From positions 1 to 56,152 of the forward strand of contig JAEZIF010000072.1 of assembly GCA_023416135.1 (NCBI GenBank): a stretch of DNA of 56,152 bases, in the 5' to 3' direction. A program made the position numbers and the translations under genes. The stretch's first letter is position 1; every line of letters starts with the position of its first letter. The notes below the pieces were generated by a model that saw only the letters and a program-made list of their open reading frames with translations, did not search any database and was not told the origin of the DNA. Of the stretch, positions 9,093 to 17,466 are shown in pieces. The DNA is from Pseudomonadota bacterium. GTDB lineage: Bacteria; Pseudomonadota; Alphaproteobacteria; Reyranellales; Reyranellaceae.

Positions 9093-9680
9093 CTAGCTTT
9101 TGTCGGTCGGTGACCAGTCGGCGATGAAGCCCTGCGCCTTGTAGGGCGCGATCTTGTGCCATTCGGCGAGCACACGCTCGCGGAAGACCGGGTCGGTGTG
9201 CCAGCGCTCGACCGGCGCGCCGTAGGGATTGACCGTCACCAGCATCTTGGCGACCTCCGGCCAGTGACGCTGCAGGGTCATGGGATAGCGCCGTGCCGTG
9301 CAGATCTTGCCGAGGCAGATCGTGCTCTTGATGGTGTGGCGGCCGAGGGCGGCGTCGATCACCGGCAGGGAGAAGATCACGTTCTCGCCGGTGTTGGTGG
9401 CGCGATGCTCCTCGAGGATCAGCTCGCCCGGCACGCCGCCTGCGACCATGCCCGCCTTGATGATGGAACACTCGGTGCGCGGGTTACCTTGAGTCGGCCC
9501 GCCGCTCACGATGGCATGCCGGAACAGGCCGCGCTGCCACAGCTCGATCGCCTTCTCGGCGATCTGCCGGTCGCCGCGGCGCTGTCCGAAGACGAACAGA
9601 AGATCGGCCGGCTCCAGCGGCGTCGCCGTCAGATGCTCGGCGTTGATGCGCGCGATTTCGGGGTCGGTGAGGTCGGTCAT
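9093..9680 (-). CDS. YdcF family (DUF218) protein
   Basis: 195-residue protein of the YdcF/DUF218 family. Diagnostic parts are the N-terminal LLFVFGQRRGDRQIAEKAIE, the VSGGPTQG nucleotide-like loop near residue 59, and the central EEHRATNTGENVIFS motif near residue 92. No signal peptide or membrane segment is seen, unlike larger YdcF relatives such as SanA, so it is probably cytoplasmic. Its biochemical role is unknown; the fold is Rossmann-like. It lies 13 bp downstream of the alpha/beta hydrolase gene on the same strand and is probably cotranscribed with it. Confidence 0.8.
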   Translation of the reverse strand: MTDLTDPEIARINAEHLTATPLEPADLLFVFGQRRGDRQIAEKAIELWQRGLFRHAIVSGGPTQGNPRTECSIIKAGMVAGGVPGELILEEHRATNTGENVIFSLPVIDAALGRHTIKSTICLGKICTARRYPMTLQRHWPEVAKMLVTVNPYGAPVERWHTDPVFRERVLAEWHKIAPYKAQGFIADWSPTDKS

Positions 9681-9693
9681 CCACGGCAGCGAT

Positions 9694-11076
9694 TCAATTC
9701 AGGAACTCGGCGATGACCAGGTGGTTCTCCTTCACCGGCCAGGTGCGGACCGGAATGGTCTCGTTGTTGAACATGGCCAGCACGGTGCGCGGGCCGGGCT
9801 CGAAGGTGAGCTTGGCGGTCGAGACAGCGGGCACGCCGTCGGTGATGCCGGGGGGCATCTTGCCGTCGAGACTGAACTTGTCGCGACCGACGCCGAAATA
9901 GCCACGCGGCCGGCTCATGGTGACGACGGCGGCGGCCTGCTCGTCGCCCTTGGCGAAGACGGCGGGCCTGAGATGAATCACGTCGCTCGAACGCAGGAAC
10001 GGAGAGTGATAGGTGTGGGTGATGGGTTGCGACGCCATGCGCAGCACGAACTCGTAATAGGCATCGGCGCGGCCGATGAACGGGCCCCACACGCCGTCCT
10101 CGCCGGTGACCTTGCGATGCGCCGGCGTGGTGGTCTTGCGCTCGCCGGTCCTGGCGTCGACCTCGAAGATCTCGACTTCGGCGTCGGCCACCGCGAGGTT
10201 GGTGTAGATGCCGCCGTCCGACACGCCGGTCACCTTGCCGTTCAGCACCGGCAACGGCTCCTGGGTGATGAACAGGTTGCCCGCGGCCTTGCCGGCGATG
10301 AACTCGAACATGGCGCCGAAGGCGAGCTTGTTGAACGCCACCTCGCGGTGATCGAGGCCGTCGAGGATGACGTTCTTGGCGCCGCGCAGCTCGGAGGAAT
10401 CGTAGCTGACGCCCGTGGGCTTGCCGGGCGCGCCGACGAAGCGGCCGTCGGGCTGCGAATACTTGTCGTTGGTGTCGGAGCGGATCGCCATCATCTGCAC
10501 GCCGGGAATGAGATCGTCGGCACCCGCATTCAATTCCTTGAGGAAGGTGTAGGCGCCGTTGAACTCGCTGCCGACCAGCAGCGTGTCGGAATTGACCACG
10601 CCCTTGTTGGGCGTGCCGCACAGCACCGCGTGACTGACGAACTGGGCGCCGCCACCGTTCTTCAGGTAGGAGCGGATGGCGTTGCCGCCGCGCGAGGAGC
10701 CGACCAGCGCCACCTTGCGCCGGCCCGTCGCCTTCAACGCCTGTGCCACGAAGGTCGCCAGCTCCTTCATCTGTTCCTCGGCCGACGAACGAAAGAGCTC
10801 GGGCTTGGCGTCCTCGCGCCGGGCGTTGGGGTAGGTGAAGTCGATGGCGAAGAGCTGGTTGCGCTTGTAGCCGTTGGCCTCGAAGCGCCAGATGTTGTTG
10901 ATCCAGAGCGCGCTCGATTCGCCGTTGCCGTGGACGAACACCACGATCGGCGGGCCGCTGTCGGCAGGCTGCTGCTGGCGGCGCGGTGGCGCCGGCTGTT
11001 GCTGGGCGAGCGCCATCGCCGGCGCCAGTGCCGTGGCACCGCCGAGCAGGGCGCGTCTCGTGATCCGCGGCGTCAC
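9694..11076 (-). CDS. Tat-exported alpha/beta hydrolase
   Basis: 460-residue secreted hydrolase. From the GTG at 11076 the protein begins with a twin-arginine signal (TRRALLGG, then a hydrophobic run and ALAQ), so export is by the Tat route. The mature domain has the oxyanion VHGNG near residue 48 and the nucleophile S128 in GSSRGG, and continues into a C-terminal beta-rich region of about 200 residues. Esterase, lipase or depolymerase activity on an extracytoplasmic substrate is likely but unspecified. The frame is open up to an ATG at 11208, but that extension would bury the Tat signal, so the GTG is preferred. It probably forms an operon with the YdcF gene. Confidence 0.8.
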   Translation of the reverse strand: MTPRITRRALLGGATALAPAMALAQQQPAPPRRQQQPADSGPPIVVFVHGNGESSALWINNIWRFEANGYKRNQLFAIDFTYPNARREDAKPELFRSSAEEQMKELATFVAQALKATGRRKVALVGSSRGGNAIRSYLKNGGGAQFVSHAVLCGTPNKGVVNSDTLLVGSEFNGAYTFLKELNAGADDLIPGVQMMAIRSDTNDKYSQPDGRFVGAPGKPTGVSYDSSELRGAKNVILDGLDHREVAFNKLAFGAMFEFIAGKAAGNLFITQEPLPVLNGKVTGVSDGGIYTNLAVADAEVEIFEVDARTGERKTTTPAHRKVTGEDGVWGPFIGRADAYYEFVLRMASQPITHTYHSPFLRSSDVIHLRPAVFAKGDEQAAAVVTMSRPRGYFGVGRDKFSLDGKMPPGITDGVPAVSTAKLTFEPGPRTVLAMFNNETIPVRTWPVKENHLVIAEFLN

Positions 11077-11151
11077 CGACGCTCTCTTTCTCCCCCAGGC
11101 ATTCACGTCCCTAGATTGGCAAAAGCAGGCGGCCAACGCTACGTTCGGTTC

Positions 11152-11615
11152 ATGACGTTTTGTTGCGTCGACAGCCCCGTCGGCCGACTGGCCATCGAAG
11201 CGGATCACGGCGCCGTAACCGCGTGCGCTGGGTCAGCCCCGGTGAGGCGACGTGCGAGAAGGCGACGAGCCCGGTGCTGAAAGAAGCGGCGCGCCAGCTC
11301 GACCGCTACTTTGCCCGGAAGCTGAAGCGCTTCGAGCTGCCGCTCGATGCCCACGGCACCGATTTCCAGAAGCGTGTGTGGGCGGCGATGTGCGACATCC
11401 CCTACGGCGAGACCGCGACCTATGGTGGGCTGGCGATGGCGCTGGGGTCGGGCTCGCGACCCATCGGCATGGCCTGCGGCCGCAATCCCATCCCCATCAT
11501 CCAGCCCTGCCATCGCGTACTGGGCAGCGGCGGAAGCGAAGGCGGTTTCTCGGGCGGCAAGGGGCTGCCGACCAAGCGGCAGTTGCTGGCCCTCGAAAGC
11601 GTCATTCTTCTTTGA
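11152..11615 (+). pseudogene. ogt: Methylated-DNA-protein cysteine methyltransferase, frameshifted
   Basis: O6-alkylguanine-DNA alkyltransferase that repairs O6-methylguanine by suicidal transfer to its active cysteine. The first 24 codons (MTFCCVDSPVGRLAIEAD...) are in one frame. The rest, from VRWVSPGEA to the end, is in another, with the switch near 11222 explained by one missing base. The C-terminal part is intact: helix-turn-helix region GETATYGGLA, the alkyl-acceptor motif IIQPCHRVLG, and GGFSGG. The N-terminal domain is short, as in Ogt-type enzymes. Either the gene is inactivated or the base is lost from the assembly; other single-base gaps in this window favour caution. Confidence 0.75.
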
Positions 11616-11690
11616 GGCCGGGGCGCGCCACCGGAGTGGCGCGTCCCCAGCGCCATTGCGTCCGCGGACGGCGCCCGCTACGGAGAGCCC

Positions 11691-13607
11691 ATGCGCGTGC
11701 TGATCATCCGGCCGGAACGCGAGGCGACGGCGCTGGCCGCAGCGCTCGGCGAGCGCGGCCACACGCCGGTGATTGCGCCGCTGTTCCGGCTCGAATTCCT
11801 GCACCCGCCGGCAGAGTTTTCCGCCGCGCTCGCCGCCTGCCAAGCCGTGCTGCTGACCAGCGCCAACGGTGCGCGCGCCCTGGCCGAAGCGAGCGATCAA
11901 CGCGGCCGGCCGATCCTCGCGGTGGGCGACACGACGGCCGGCACCGCCGAGGGGCTGGGCTTCAGCGCCGTCACCTCGGCATCGGGCGATGCCGCGGCGC
12001 TTGCCGAGCTGGTGCGCCAGCGACTCAAGCCAGCGGATGGCCCCTTGCTGCACGTGTCGGGCCGCGAGGTCTCGGCCGATTTCGGCGCGCTTCTGCAGCC
12101 GGCGGGCTTCGAGGTGAGCCGCTTCGTTCTCTACGACGCGCGTGAGGAGACCGCCTTGCCGGATTCGGCGCGCGCCGCCCTCGAGGCGCGTGCGCTCGAT
12201 GTCGTCACCTTCTTCTCACCGCGCGCCGCGTCGGTGTTCGCGAGCATGGTCGAGGGCGCGGGCCTCGCCGCCAACCTTCGCGACGTGACTGCCGTCGCCA
12301 TCAGCTCGGCCGCCCTCGCCCCGGCGGCAGGCCTGCCGTTCAAGGCCGTGGTGGCGGCAAAGCAACCCAGCCGACAGGCCGTGCTCGACGAGATCGACCG
12401 ACTGGCCGAAGCCCCTGTACAAGGACAGGCGACCATGAGCGACACTTCACCCGCCCCTGACGAACCGGCGGTTCCGCCGCCGGCGGCTCAGCCCGCCGTC
12501 GTGCGTCGGGGCCTGGGTCCGGTCAGCGCGTTCGTGGTCGGCGTGCTGGCCGCGGTGATCGTCCTGGCCGGTGCGCTGATCTCACTGCCTTTCTGGCCAC
12601 AGCGGGCACAGAACATGTGGCGCGGCCAGGCCGCGGCGCCCAGCCCGTCCGCACCCGGCATCGATCTCCAGTCGGTGCGGGCGGACGCCACGGCCGTCGC
12701 CAACGCCGCCGTCGATGCGGCACGCAAGGACCTGACGGCGCGGCTGGACGATCTCGAGAAGCGCCTGCGCGCCCTCTCGGCGACGGCGGCCGAGCGGCCG
12801 GCAGCGGCCCCCGGCGGTCCCGATCCCGCCATCGCCGAGTTGCGCGGCCGGATCGAGGCGCTGGAGCAGCGCCCTGCCGCCAGCGTCGAGGCACCGAGGC
12901 CGCCCCCCGCGCCGAGCAACGTCGAGGCCGAAAAGGAAATCGCCGTGCTGACGCGCGAGATCGCGGCGCTGCGCGCGGGTCTCGGCGCGCTCGACCAGGC
13001 CGTTGCCGCCCAGCGCGACCAGGCCAAGGCGCTGAGCGACGCCGTCGGCGCCCGAGGCAGCGGCGAGCAGAAGGCGATGACGGCGGCGCGGGCGTCGATG
13101 GTGATCGGGCTGGCGGCGCGACTCGCAGCCTCGATCGATTCCGGTGTGCCGTTCGCGTCCGAGCTCAGTCTTCTGCAGCCGCTGACGCAAGGCGACGCCA
13201 AGCTCGGCGAGATCGTGGCCGCCCTGCAGCCCTACGCGCAGACGGGCGTGGCCTCGCGCGCCGCGCTCGATGCCGAGTTCCCGGCCGTCGCCAAGGCGGC
13301 CCTGGCCGAGGACCTGGCCGACGACTCCTACGGCGAGCGACTCATGGGCAAGCTGCGCGGCCTGGTCTCGCTGCGCCGCGTCGGTGACGTGCCGGGCGAG
13401 GCCACCGAAGCCAAGCTGGCACGCGCCGAGCAGGCCCTGCATGCCGGCAACGTCGCCAGGGCGGTCGAGCTGGTGAAGTCGCTACCGCCCCAGACCAGCA
13501 AGGCGACGGCGACGTGGCTCGCCAAGGCCGAGGCCCACCTCGCCGCCAAGCGCAGTCTCGACCAGCTCGCCGGCCACGCCGTCAGCCTTTTGGGCGCGGC
13601 GCGCTGA
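11691..13607 (+). CDS. hemD: Fusion of uroporphyrinogen-III synthase and Mic60/mitofilin-like membrane protein
   Basis: 638-residue fusion. Residues 1-240 are uroporphyrinogen-III synthase (HemD), closing hydroxymethylbilane to uroporphyrinogen III; visible parts are LIIRPEREA, VLLTSANGARAL, ILAVGDTTA and VTFFSPRAA. Residues 249-638 match the alphaproteobacterial Mic60/mitofilin-type protein usually encoded as a separate gene after hemD: a Pro-rich cytoplasmic start, one membrane helix near 275-300, coiled coil about 320-440, and a C-terminal mitofilin-like domain. No stop separates the halves. An internal ATG at 12435 with AAGGACAGG just upstream could also give a free Mic60. GGAGA precedes the first ATG. 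hemY follows; hemC is not adjacent. Confidence 0.85.
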   Translation: MRVLIIRPEREATALAAALGERGHTPVIAPLFRLEFLHPPAEFSAALAACQAVLLTSANGARALAEASDQRGRPILAVGDTTAGTAEGLGFSAVTSASGDAAALAELVRQRLKPADGPLLHVSGREVSADFGALLQPAGFEVSRFVLYDAREETALPDSARAALEARALDVVTFFSPRAASVFASMVEGAGLAANLRDVTAVAISSAALAPAAGLPFKAVVAAKQPSRQAVLDEIDRLAEAPVQGQATMSDTSPAPDEPAVPPPAAQPAVVRRGLGPVSAFVVGVLAAVIVLAGALISLPFWPQRAQNMWRGQAAAPSPSAPGIDLQSVRADATAVANAAVDAARKDLTARLDDLEKRLRALSATAAERPAAAPGGPDPAIAELRGRIEALEQRPAASVEAPRPPPAPSNVEAEKEIAVLTREIAALRAGLGALDQAVAAQRDQAKALSDAVGARGSGEQKAMTAARASMVIGLAARLAASIDSGVPFASELSLLQPLTQGDAKLGEIVAALQPYAQTGVASRAALDAEFPAVAKAALAEDLADDSYGERLMGKLRGLVSLRRVGDVPGEATEAKLARAEQALHAGNVARAVELVKSLPPQTSKATATWLAKAEAHLAAKRSLDQLAGHAVSLLGAAR

Positions 13608-13728
13608 CCATGTCTCACCGCCCCGCCTATTGCTCCGGGCCTCGCGCGTCTCGCGCGCTCATGATCGAGCCGGAGGCCCGCGGTTCGGGAGAGCACGACG
13701 ACGCCCAATCGAAGGCTGCGCTGATCCG

Positions 13729-15087
13729 ATGACCATGCTGCGCGTCCTGATCTGGTTTGGCGTCGCCGTCGTGGCGATGCTCGGCGCCGTGTGGCTGGCC
13801 GAGCGGCCGGGCACGGTCACCGCCGAGTGGCAGGGCTGGCGGCTCGACAGCAGCGTCGGCGTGCTGCTGGTGGCGCTCATCGTCCTGATCGGGCTCTGCA
13901 TCGGCGGCTGGCTGCTCTATCGCTGGATCGTCGGCGCGCCGTTCGCCCTGCTCGAGGGCTGGGGCGAGAGCCGCAAGAAGCGCGGCTATCGCGCGCTGAC
14001 GCAAGGCCTCGCCGCGGTGGCCGCCGGCGACGGCGTCGAGGCGCAGAAGTACGCCAGGAAGGCCGAGCAGCTTCTCGCCGAACCGCCGATCACGCTGCTG
14101 CTGTCGGCGCAGGCGGCCCAGCTCGCCGGCGACCGCGACGGCGCCAACCGCGCCTTCACTGCCATGCTCGAGGACGAGCACACCGCCTTCCTCGGCCTGC
14201 GCGGCCTGATCGGCCAGGCATTGCGCGAGGGCGACCAGGGCAAGGCGCTGGCCTACGCCGAGCGCGCTTTCCGCCTGAAGCCGCAGACGCCGTGGGTGGT
14301 GCATTCGCTGTTCGACATGCAGGCACAGACCGGCCAGTGGAAGGCGGCGCAGGAGACGCTCGAGGCCGGCCAGCGGCGCAAGGTCATCACGGCCGACAAG
14401 GGCCGCACGCTGAAGGCGCTGCTGCTGGTCGAGCGCAGCCGAGCGGCCGAGCGCGACGGCAACACCGCCGAGGCGCTTGCGCTGGCGCGCGAGGCCTTTG
14501 CCCTGGCGCCCGAGCGCATCGCGGTCACGCAGCGGTTCGCCGGACTGCAGATCAAGGCGGGCGACGGCAAGCGCGCGCAGAAGACTTTGGAGCGCGGATG
14601 GGCACTGGCGCCGCATCCCGATCTCGCCATGCTTTATCTCGAAGCGTCGGGCGAGAACGATCCGCTGAAGCGCATCGGCGTCATCCGACGGCTGATCGCT
14701 CACAACGAGAATGACATCGAAAGCCAGCTGGCGCTGGCCCAGGCGTCGCTCGACGCAAAGCTGTGGGGTGAGGCTCGGCGGCATCTCGAGATCGCGGGCG
14801 GCAGCAGTCCGCCGGTGCGCGTCTGCCGCCTGATGGCCGAGGTCGAGGAGCGGTCGGGCGCCGAGCAGGCCAAGGTGCACGATTGGCTGGCCCGCGCTGC
14901 CGATGCGCCGGCCGATCGTGCCTGGCGCTGCAGCGCCTGCTCCGCCCAGCACGAGACCTGGCGCTCGGTGTGCGAGAACTGCGGCGCGTTCGGCACGCTG
15001 CAATGGCGCGCTCCCGGGACGTTCGGCCATGTCCTGCCGCCGGAGGTTCGGGCAGAGCTGGAGTTCGCCGGCAACGACAAGAAGTAA
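13729..15087 (+). CDS. hemY: HemY-type membrane TPR protein with zinc ribbon
   Basis: 452-residue inner-membrane protein found next to hemD in many proteobacteria; its exact role in haem metabolism is unsettled. Two N-terminal membrane helices (about residues 5-22 and 43-64) form the HemY_N domain, ending at a basic ESRKKRGYRA stretch. TPR-like helices fill the middle. Near the C-terminus two CxxC pairs (CSAC and CENC, about residues 404-422) form a zinc ribbon, typical of alphaproteobacterial members. The ATG at 13729 is chosen because it begins the membrane helix; the frame is open upstream to 13630. It lies about 120 bp after the hemD-mic60 fusion and is probably cotranscribed. Confidence 0.85.
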   Translation: MTMLRVLIWFGVAVVAMLGAVWLAERPGTVTAEWQGWRLDSSVGVLLVALIVLIGLCIGGWLLYRWIVGAPFALLEGWGESRKKRGYRALTQGLAAVAAGDGVEAQKYARKAEQLLAEPPITLLLSAQAAQLAGDRDGANRAFTAMLEDEHTAFLGLRGLIGQALREGDQGKALAYAERAFRLKPQTPWVVHSLFDMQAQTGQWKAAQETLEAGQRRKVITADKGRTLKALLLVERSRAAERDGNTAEALALAREAFALAPERIAVTQRFAGLQIKAGDGKRAQKTLERGWALAPHPDLAMLYLEASGENDPLKRIGVIRRLIAHNENDIESQLALAQASLDAKLWGEARRHLEIAGGSSPPVRVCRLMAEVEERSGAEQAKVHDWLARAADAPADRAWRCSACSAQHETWRSVCENCGAFGTLQWRAPGTFGHVLPPEVRAELEFAGNDKK

Positions 15088-15103
15088 GCAGGAAGGAAAC
15101 GCG

Positions 15104-16120
15104 ATGTTCGAGACGACGCTGGCAGGAAGCCTGCCGAAGCCCTCGTGGCTCGCCACCCCCAACGTCTTGTGGGCGCCGTGGACGCTGACCGGCGCGCCGC
15201 TGCTCGAAGCCAAGGACGACGCCACCGCGCTCGCCATCCGCCGCCAGGAAGAAGCCGGCCTCGATATCGTGAGCGACGGCGAACAGGCGCGACAGCATTT
15301 CGTGCACGGCTTCCTGGCCGAGGTCGACGGCGTCGACTTCGACAAGAAGGTGCGCATGGGCATCCGCAACAACCGCTACGATGCCGACTGCCCGACCGTG
15401 ACCTCGGCGCTGAAGCGGCGCAAGTTCGTGCACGAACGCGAGGCGCGCGTCGCCCGCGCCGCCACCAGCCGCAAGCTCAAGTTCACCCTGCCCGGGCCGA
15501 TGACTCTCATAGACACCCTGGCCGACGGCTTTTACGGCGACCGCGTGAAGATGGCGTTCGCCTTCGCGGAACTCCTGAACCAGGAAGCCAAGGACCTCGA
15601 AAGGCTGGGTGTCGACGTGGTGCAGTTCGACGAACCCGCCTTCAATGTCTATCTGGACGAGACCGTCGAATGGGGCGTGCCGGCCCTGGAGAAGGCGGCG
15701 GAGGGGCTCCAGTGCACGACGGCGGTGCACATCTGCTACGGCTACGGCATCGAGGCCAACATCAAGTGGAAGGAGACGCTGGGCGAGAGCTGGCGTCAGT
15801 ACGAAAAGACCTTCCCCGCGCTCGATCGCAGCAAGATCCAACAGGTCTCGCTGGAATGTCGCCAGAGCCACGTCCCGCCCGAGCTGATGAAGCTGCTGCC
15901 CAGCAAGACCGTGCTGGTGGGTGTGATCGACGTCGCTTCCGACAAGGTCGAGACGCCTGAGGAAGTGGCGGCGACGCTGAAGCTCGCCACCAGATACGTC
16001 GATCCCGAGCGCATCCAGGCCTGCACCAACTGCGGCATGGCGCCGATGACGCTGGCGACGGCGTACGGCAAGTTGCGCGCACTGGCCGAGGGCGCGGCGC
16101 TGGCCCGGAAGACGCTTTAG
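15104..16120 (+). CDS. MetE-like (cobalamin-independent methionine synthase family) methyltransferase
   Basis: 338-residue protein equivalent to the C-terminal catalytic half of MetE. Recognisable segments are TTLAGSLPKP, the LPGPMTL motif near residue 132, VVQFDEPAF near 172, and the zinc-ligand segments VHICYG near 209 and CTNCGMAP near 307. Without the N-terminal MetE domain it belongs to the short core group, which may use methyl donors other than methyltetrahydrofolate polyglutamate. GGAAGGAA sits 5 nt before the ATG. It starts 16 bp after hemY and could be the last gene of that transcript. The exact methyl donor is not inferable. Confidence 0.82.
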   Translation: MFETTLAGSLPKPSWLATPNVLWAPWTLTGAPLLEAKDDATALAIRRQEEAGLDIVSDGEQARQHFVHGFLAEVDGVDFDKKVRMGIRNNRYDADCPTVTSALKRRKFVHEREARVARAATSRKLKFTLPGPMTLIDTLADGFYGDRVKMAFAFAELLNQEAKDLERLGVDVVQFDEPAFNVYLDETVEWGVPALEKAAEGLQCTTAVHICYGYGIEANIKWKETLGESWRQYEKTFPALDRSKIQQVSLECRQSHVPPELMKLLPSKTVLVGVIDVASDKVETPEEVAATLKLATRYVDPERIQACTNCGMAPMTLATAYGKLRALAEGAALARKTL

Positions 16121-16458
16121 CAGGCTGCTGACGACGTCGCCCGGCGGGCCAGGAAGGCGACATCGTCGCTATGGGGCAAGGAAATTTCGCCTTCGTTCCA
16201 ACCGTCGTCTAGCTCCAGCGGATCGGCCCAGCCGGTGCCGTTTGCTGGCCCGTTTCATCGTTGCCTACCCAGGTGAACTCGACGGCGCTACCTTGCGAAA
16301 TTCACTATAGTGAATGTTATTCCATATGTTGACTGCCTGAAGGCGCTGCGAATAGTGTCCCAGGGTGTGTTTCAATCGCCTCTTGCGCGAGTCGTCGCGA
16401 AGGGCAGGCCGCGTAGCCCAACTTTGAGCGATCTGCTCGAAGTCCTGCTGGAGACAAT
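16121..16458. other. Intergenic region before the selenoprotein locus
   Basis: 338 bp without a credible gene. The first half holds nothing recognisable. The second half contains the palindrome ATTCACTATAGTGAAT (16300-16315) and a promoter-like pair, described separately. Base composition becomes more A/T-rich from about 16290, marking the left edge of a block that differs from its surroundings. Confidence 0.7.
16300..16358 (+). promoter_or_regulatory. Putative operator and promoter of the Bug-receptor/UGSC transcript
   Basis: A perfect 16-bp palindrome ATTCACTATAGTGAAT (16300-16315) is followed 13 nt later by TTGACT (16329-16334). A weak -10 candidate, TAGTGT (16353-16358), lies 18 nt downstream. 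The ATTCA-N6-TGAAT arms and TTGACT recur in the same order in front of trxB (20387-20447). The position upstream of -35 suggests activator binding, plausibly by the nearby IclR protein; this is inference. Confidence 0.55.
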
Positions 16459-17424
16459 ATGAAGAGATTGAAAATGTGGCAGTGGGCACTTGCACTGCTG
16501 ATTGCGCTCCCAGTTGCTACCGCCAATGCGGCGTTTCCCGATCGAACTGTACGCATCATTGTTCCGCAGACGCCTGGCGGATCGAATGACATTCTGGCCA
16601 GAATCATTGCAGAGCGACTTACGCAACGATGGGGGCAGCCCGTTGTCGTGGAAAATCGGGGAGGCGCGGGAGGCAATATCGGCGTGGACTTCGTGGCTCA
16701 CCGCCCCGCGGACGGCTATACGCTGTTGCTCGCGAGCGATGGGCCGATGGCCATCAATCCCGCCCTCTACAGCAAGCTGAGCTTCGACGTCACGAAGGAT
16801 TTCGTACCGATCGCCAGCCTTGCGTCATTCTCGTTCGCACTCATCGTTCGGAAGGATCTGGACGCCGCGTCGTTTCCGGCGTTCGTCAAGCTCGCCAAGG
16901 AGAACAATCTCACATTGGCAAATGCCGGCAACGGGTCGACGAACCATCTGGCCGGAGAGCTTATCAAGAAGGCGGCTGGGATCAAGCTGACCAACGTTCC
17001 TTACAGGGGCGCCTCGGAGGCTATGAATGACGTGCTTGGTGGGCGCGTCGATGCGTTCGTGGTCACGACGGCTGCGGCGGTCCCGCAAGTTGCTTCGGGG
17101 AACGTGCGGGCTCTGCTGGCCACGAGCCGGGAGCGAAATCCTCTTCTGCCCTCGGTTCCAACTCTTGGGGAAGCCGGGGTGCCGCTGGTGGAGATCAAGG
17201 CATGGTTCGGCCTCTTCGCCCCCACCGGCGTTCCTGCAGACATCGTTAGATTCATTCATGCGCAGGTTGCTGCAGAGCTGCGAGATCCCGTGACACGCGA
17301 GAAGATCGCCGCGCAAGGCATGGAAGTCTTCGAGACGACCCTCCCCCAGTTCGAGGAGGTCTGGAAGGCCGCCCTGACAAGCTGGGGGACCGTGATCAAA
17401 GAGTCTGGCGTGAAGGTGGATTGA
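16459..17424 (+). CDS. Bug-family tripartite tricarboxylate transporter substrate-binding protein
   Basis: 321-residue periplasmic receptor (TctC/Bug family). It has a Sec signal peptide (WALALLIALPVATANA, cut near residue 24) and the family hallmarks IIVPQTPGGSNDILAR, VENRGGAGGNIG, ADGYTLLLAS and NVPYRGASEAM. No TctA/TctB membrane genes are adjacent, as is common for orphan Bug receptors. GGAGACAAT precedes the ATG. Third-position GC is visibly lower than in flanking genes, suggesting acquisition. It is 42 bp upstream of the UGSC selenoprotein gene and probably in one transcript, which hints that the ligand feeds that pathway. Ligand unknown. Confidence 0.88.
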   Translation: MKRLKMWQWALALLIALPVATANAAFPDRTVRIIVPQTPGGSNDILARIIAERLTQRWGQPVVVENRGGAGGNIGVDFVAHRPADGYTLLLASDGPMAINPALYSKLSFDVTKDFVPIASLASFSFALIVRKDLDAASFPAFVKLAKENNLTLANAGNGSTNHLAGELIKKAAGIKLTNVPYRGASEAMNDVLGGRVDAFVVTTAAAVPQVASGNVRALLATSRERNPLLPSVPTLGEAGVPLVEIKAWFGLFAPTGVPADIVRFIHAQVAAELRDPVTREKIAAQGMEVFETTLPQFEEVWKAALTSWGTVIKESGVKVD

Positions 17425-17466
17425 AGTCCTGCGCCTCCTGAAGTCTACCGAGATTGGAGATCGACC

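Noticed and set aside
13627..15372. 581-codon minus-strand frame
   Set aside because: Antisense to hemY and the MetE-like gene.
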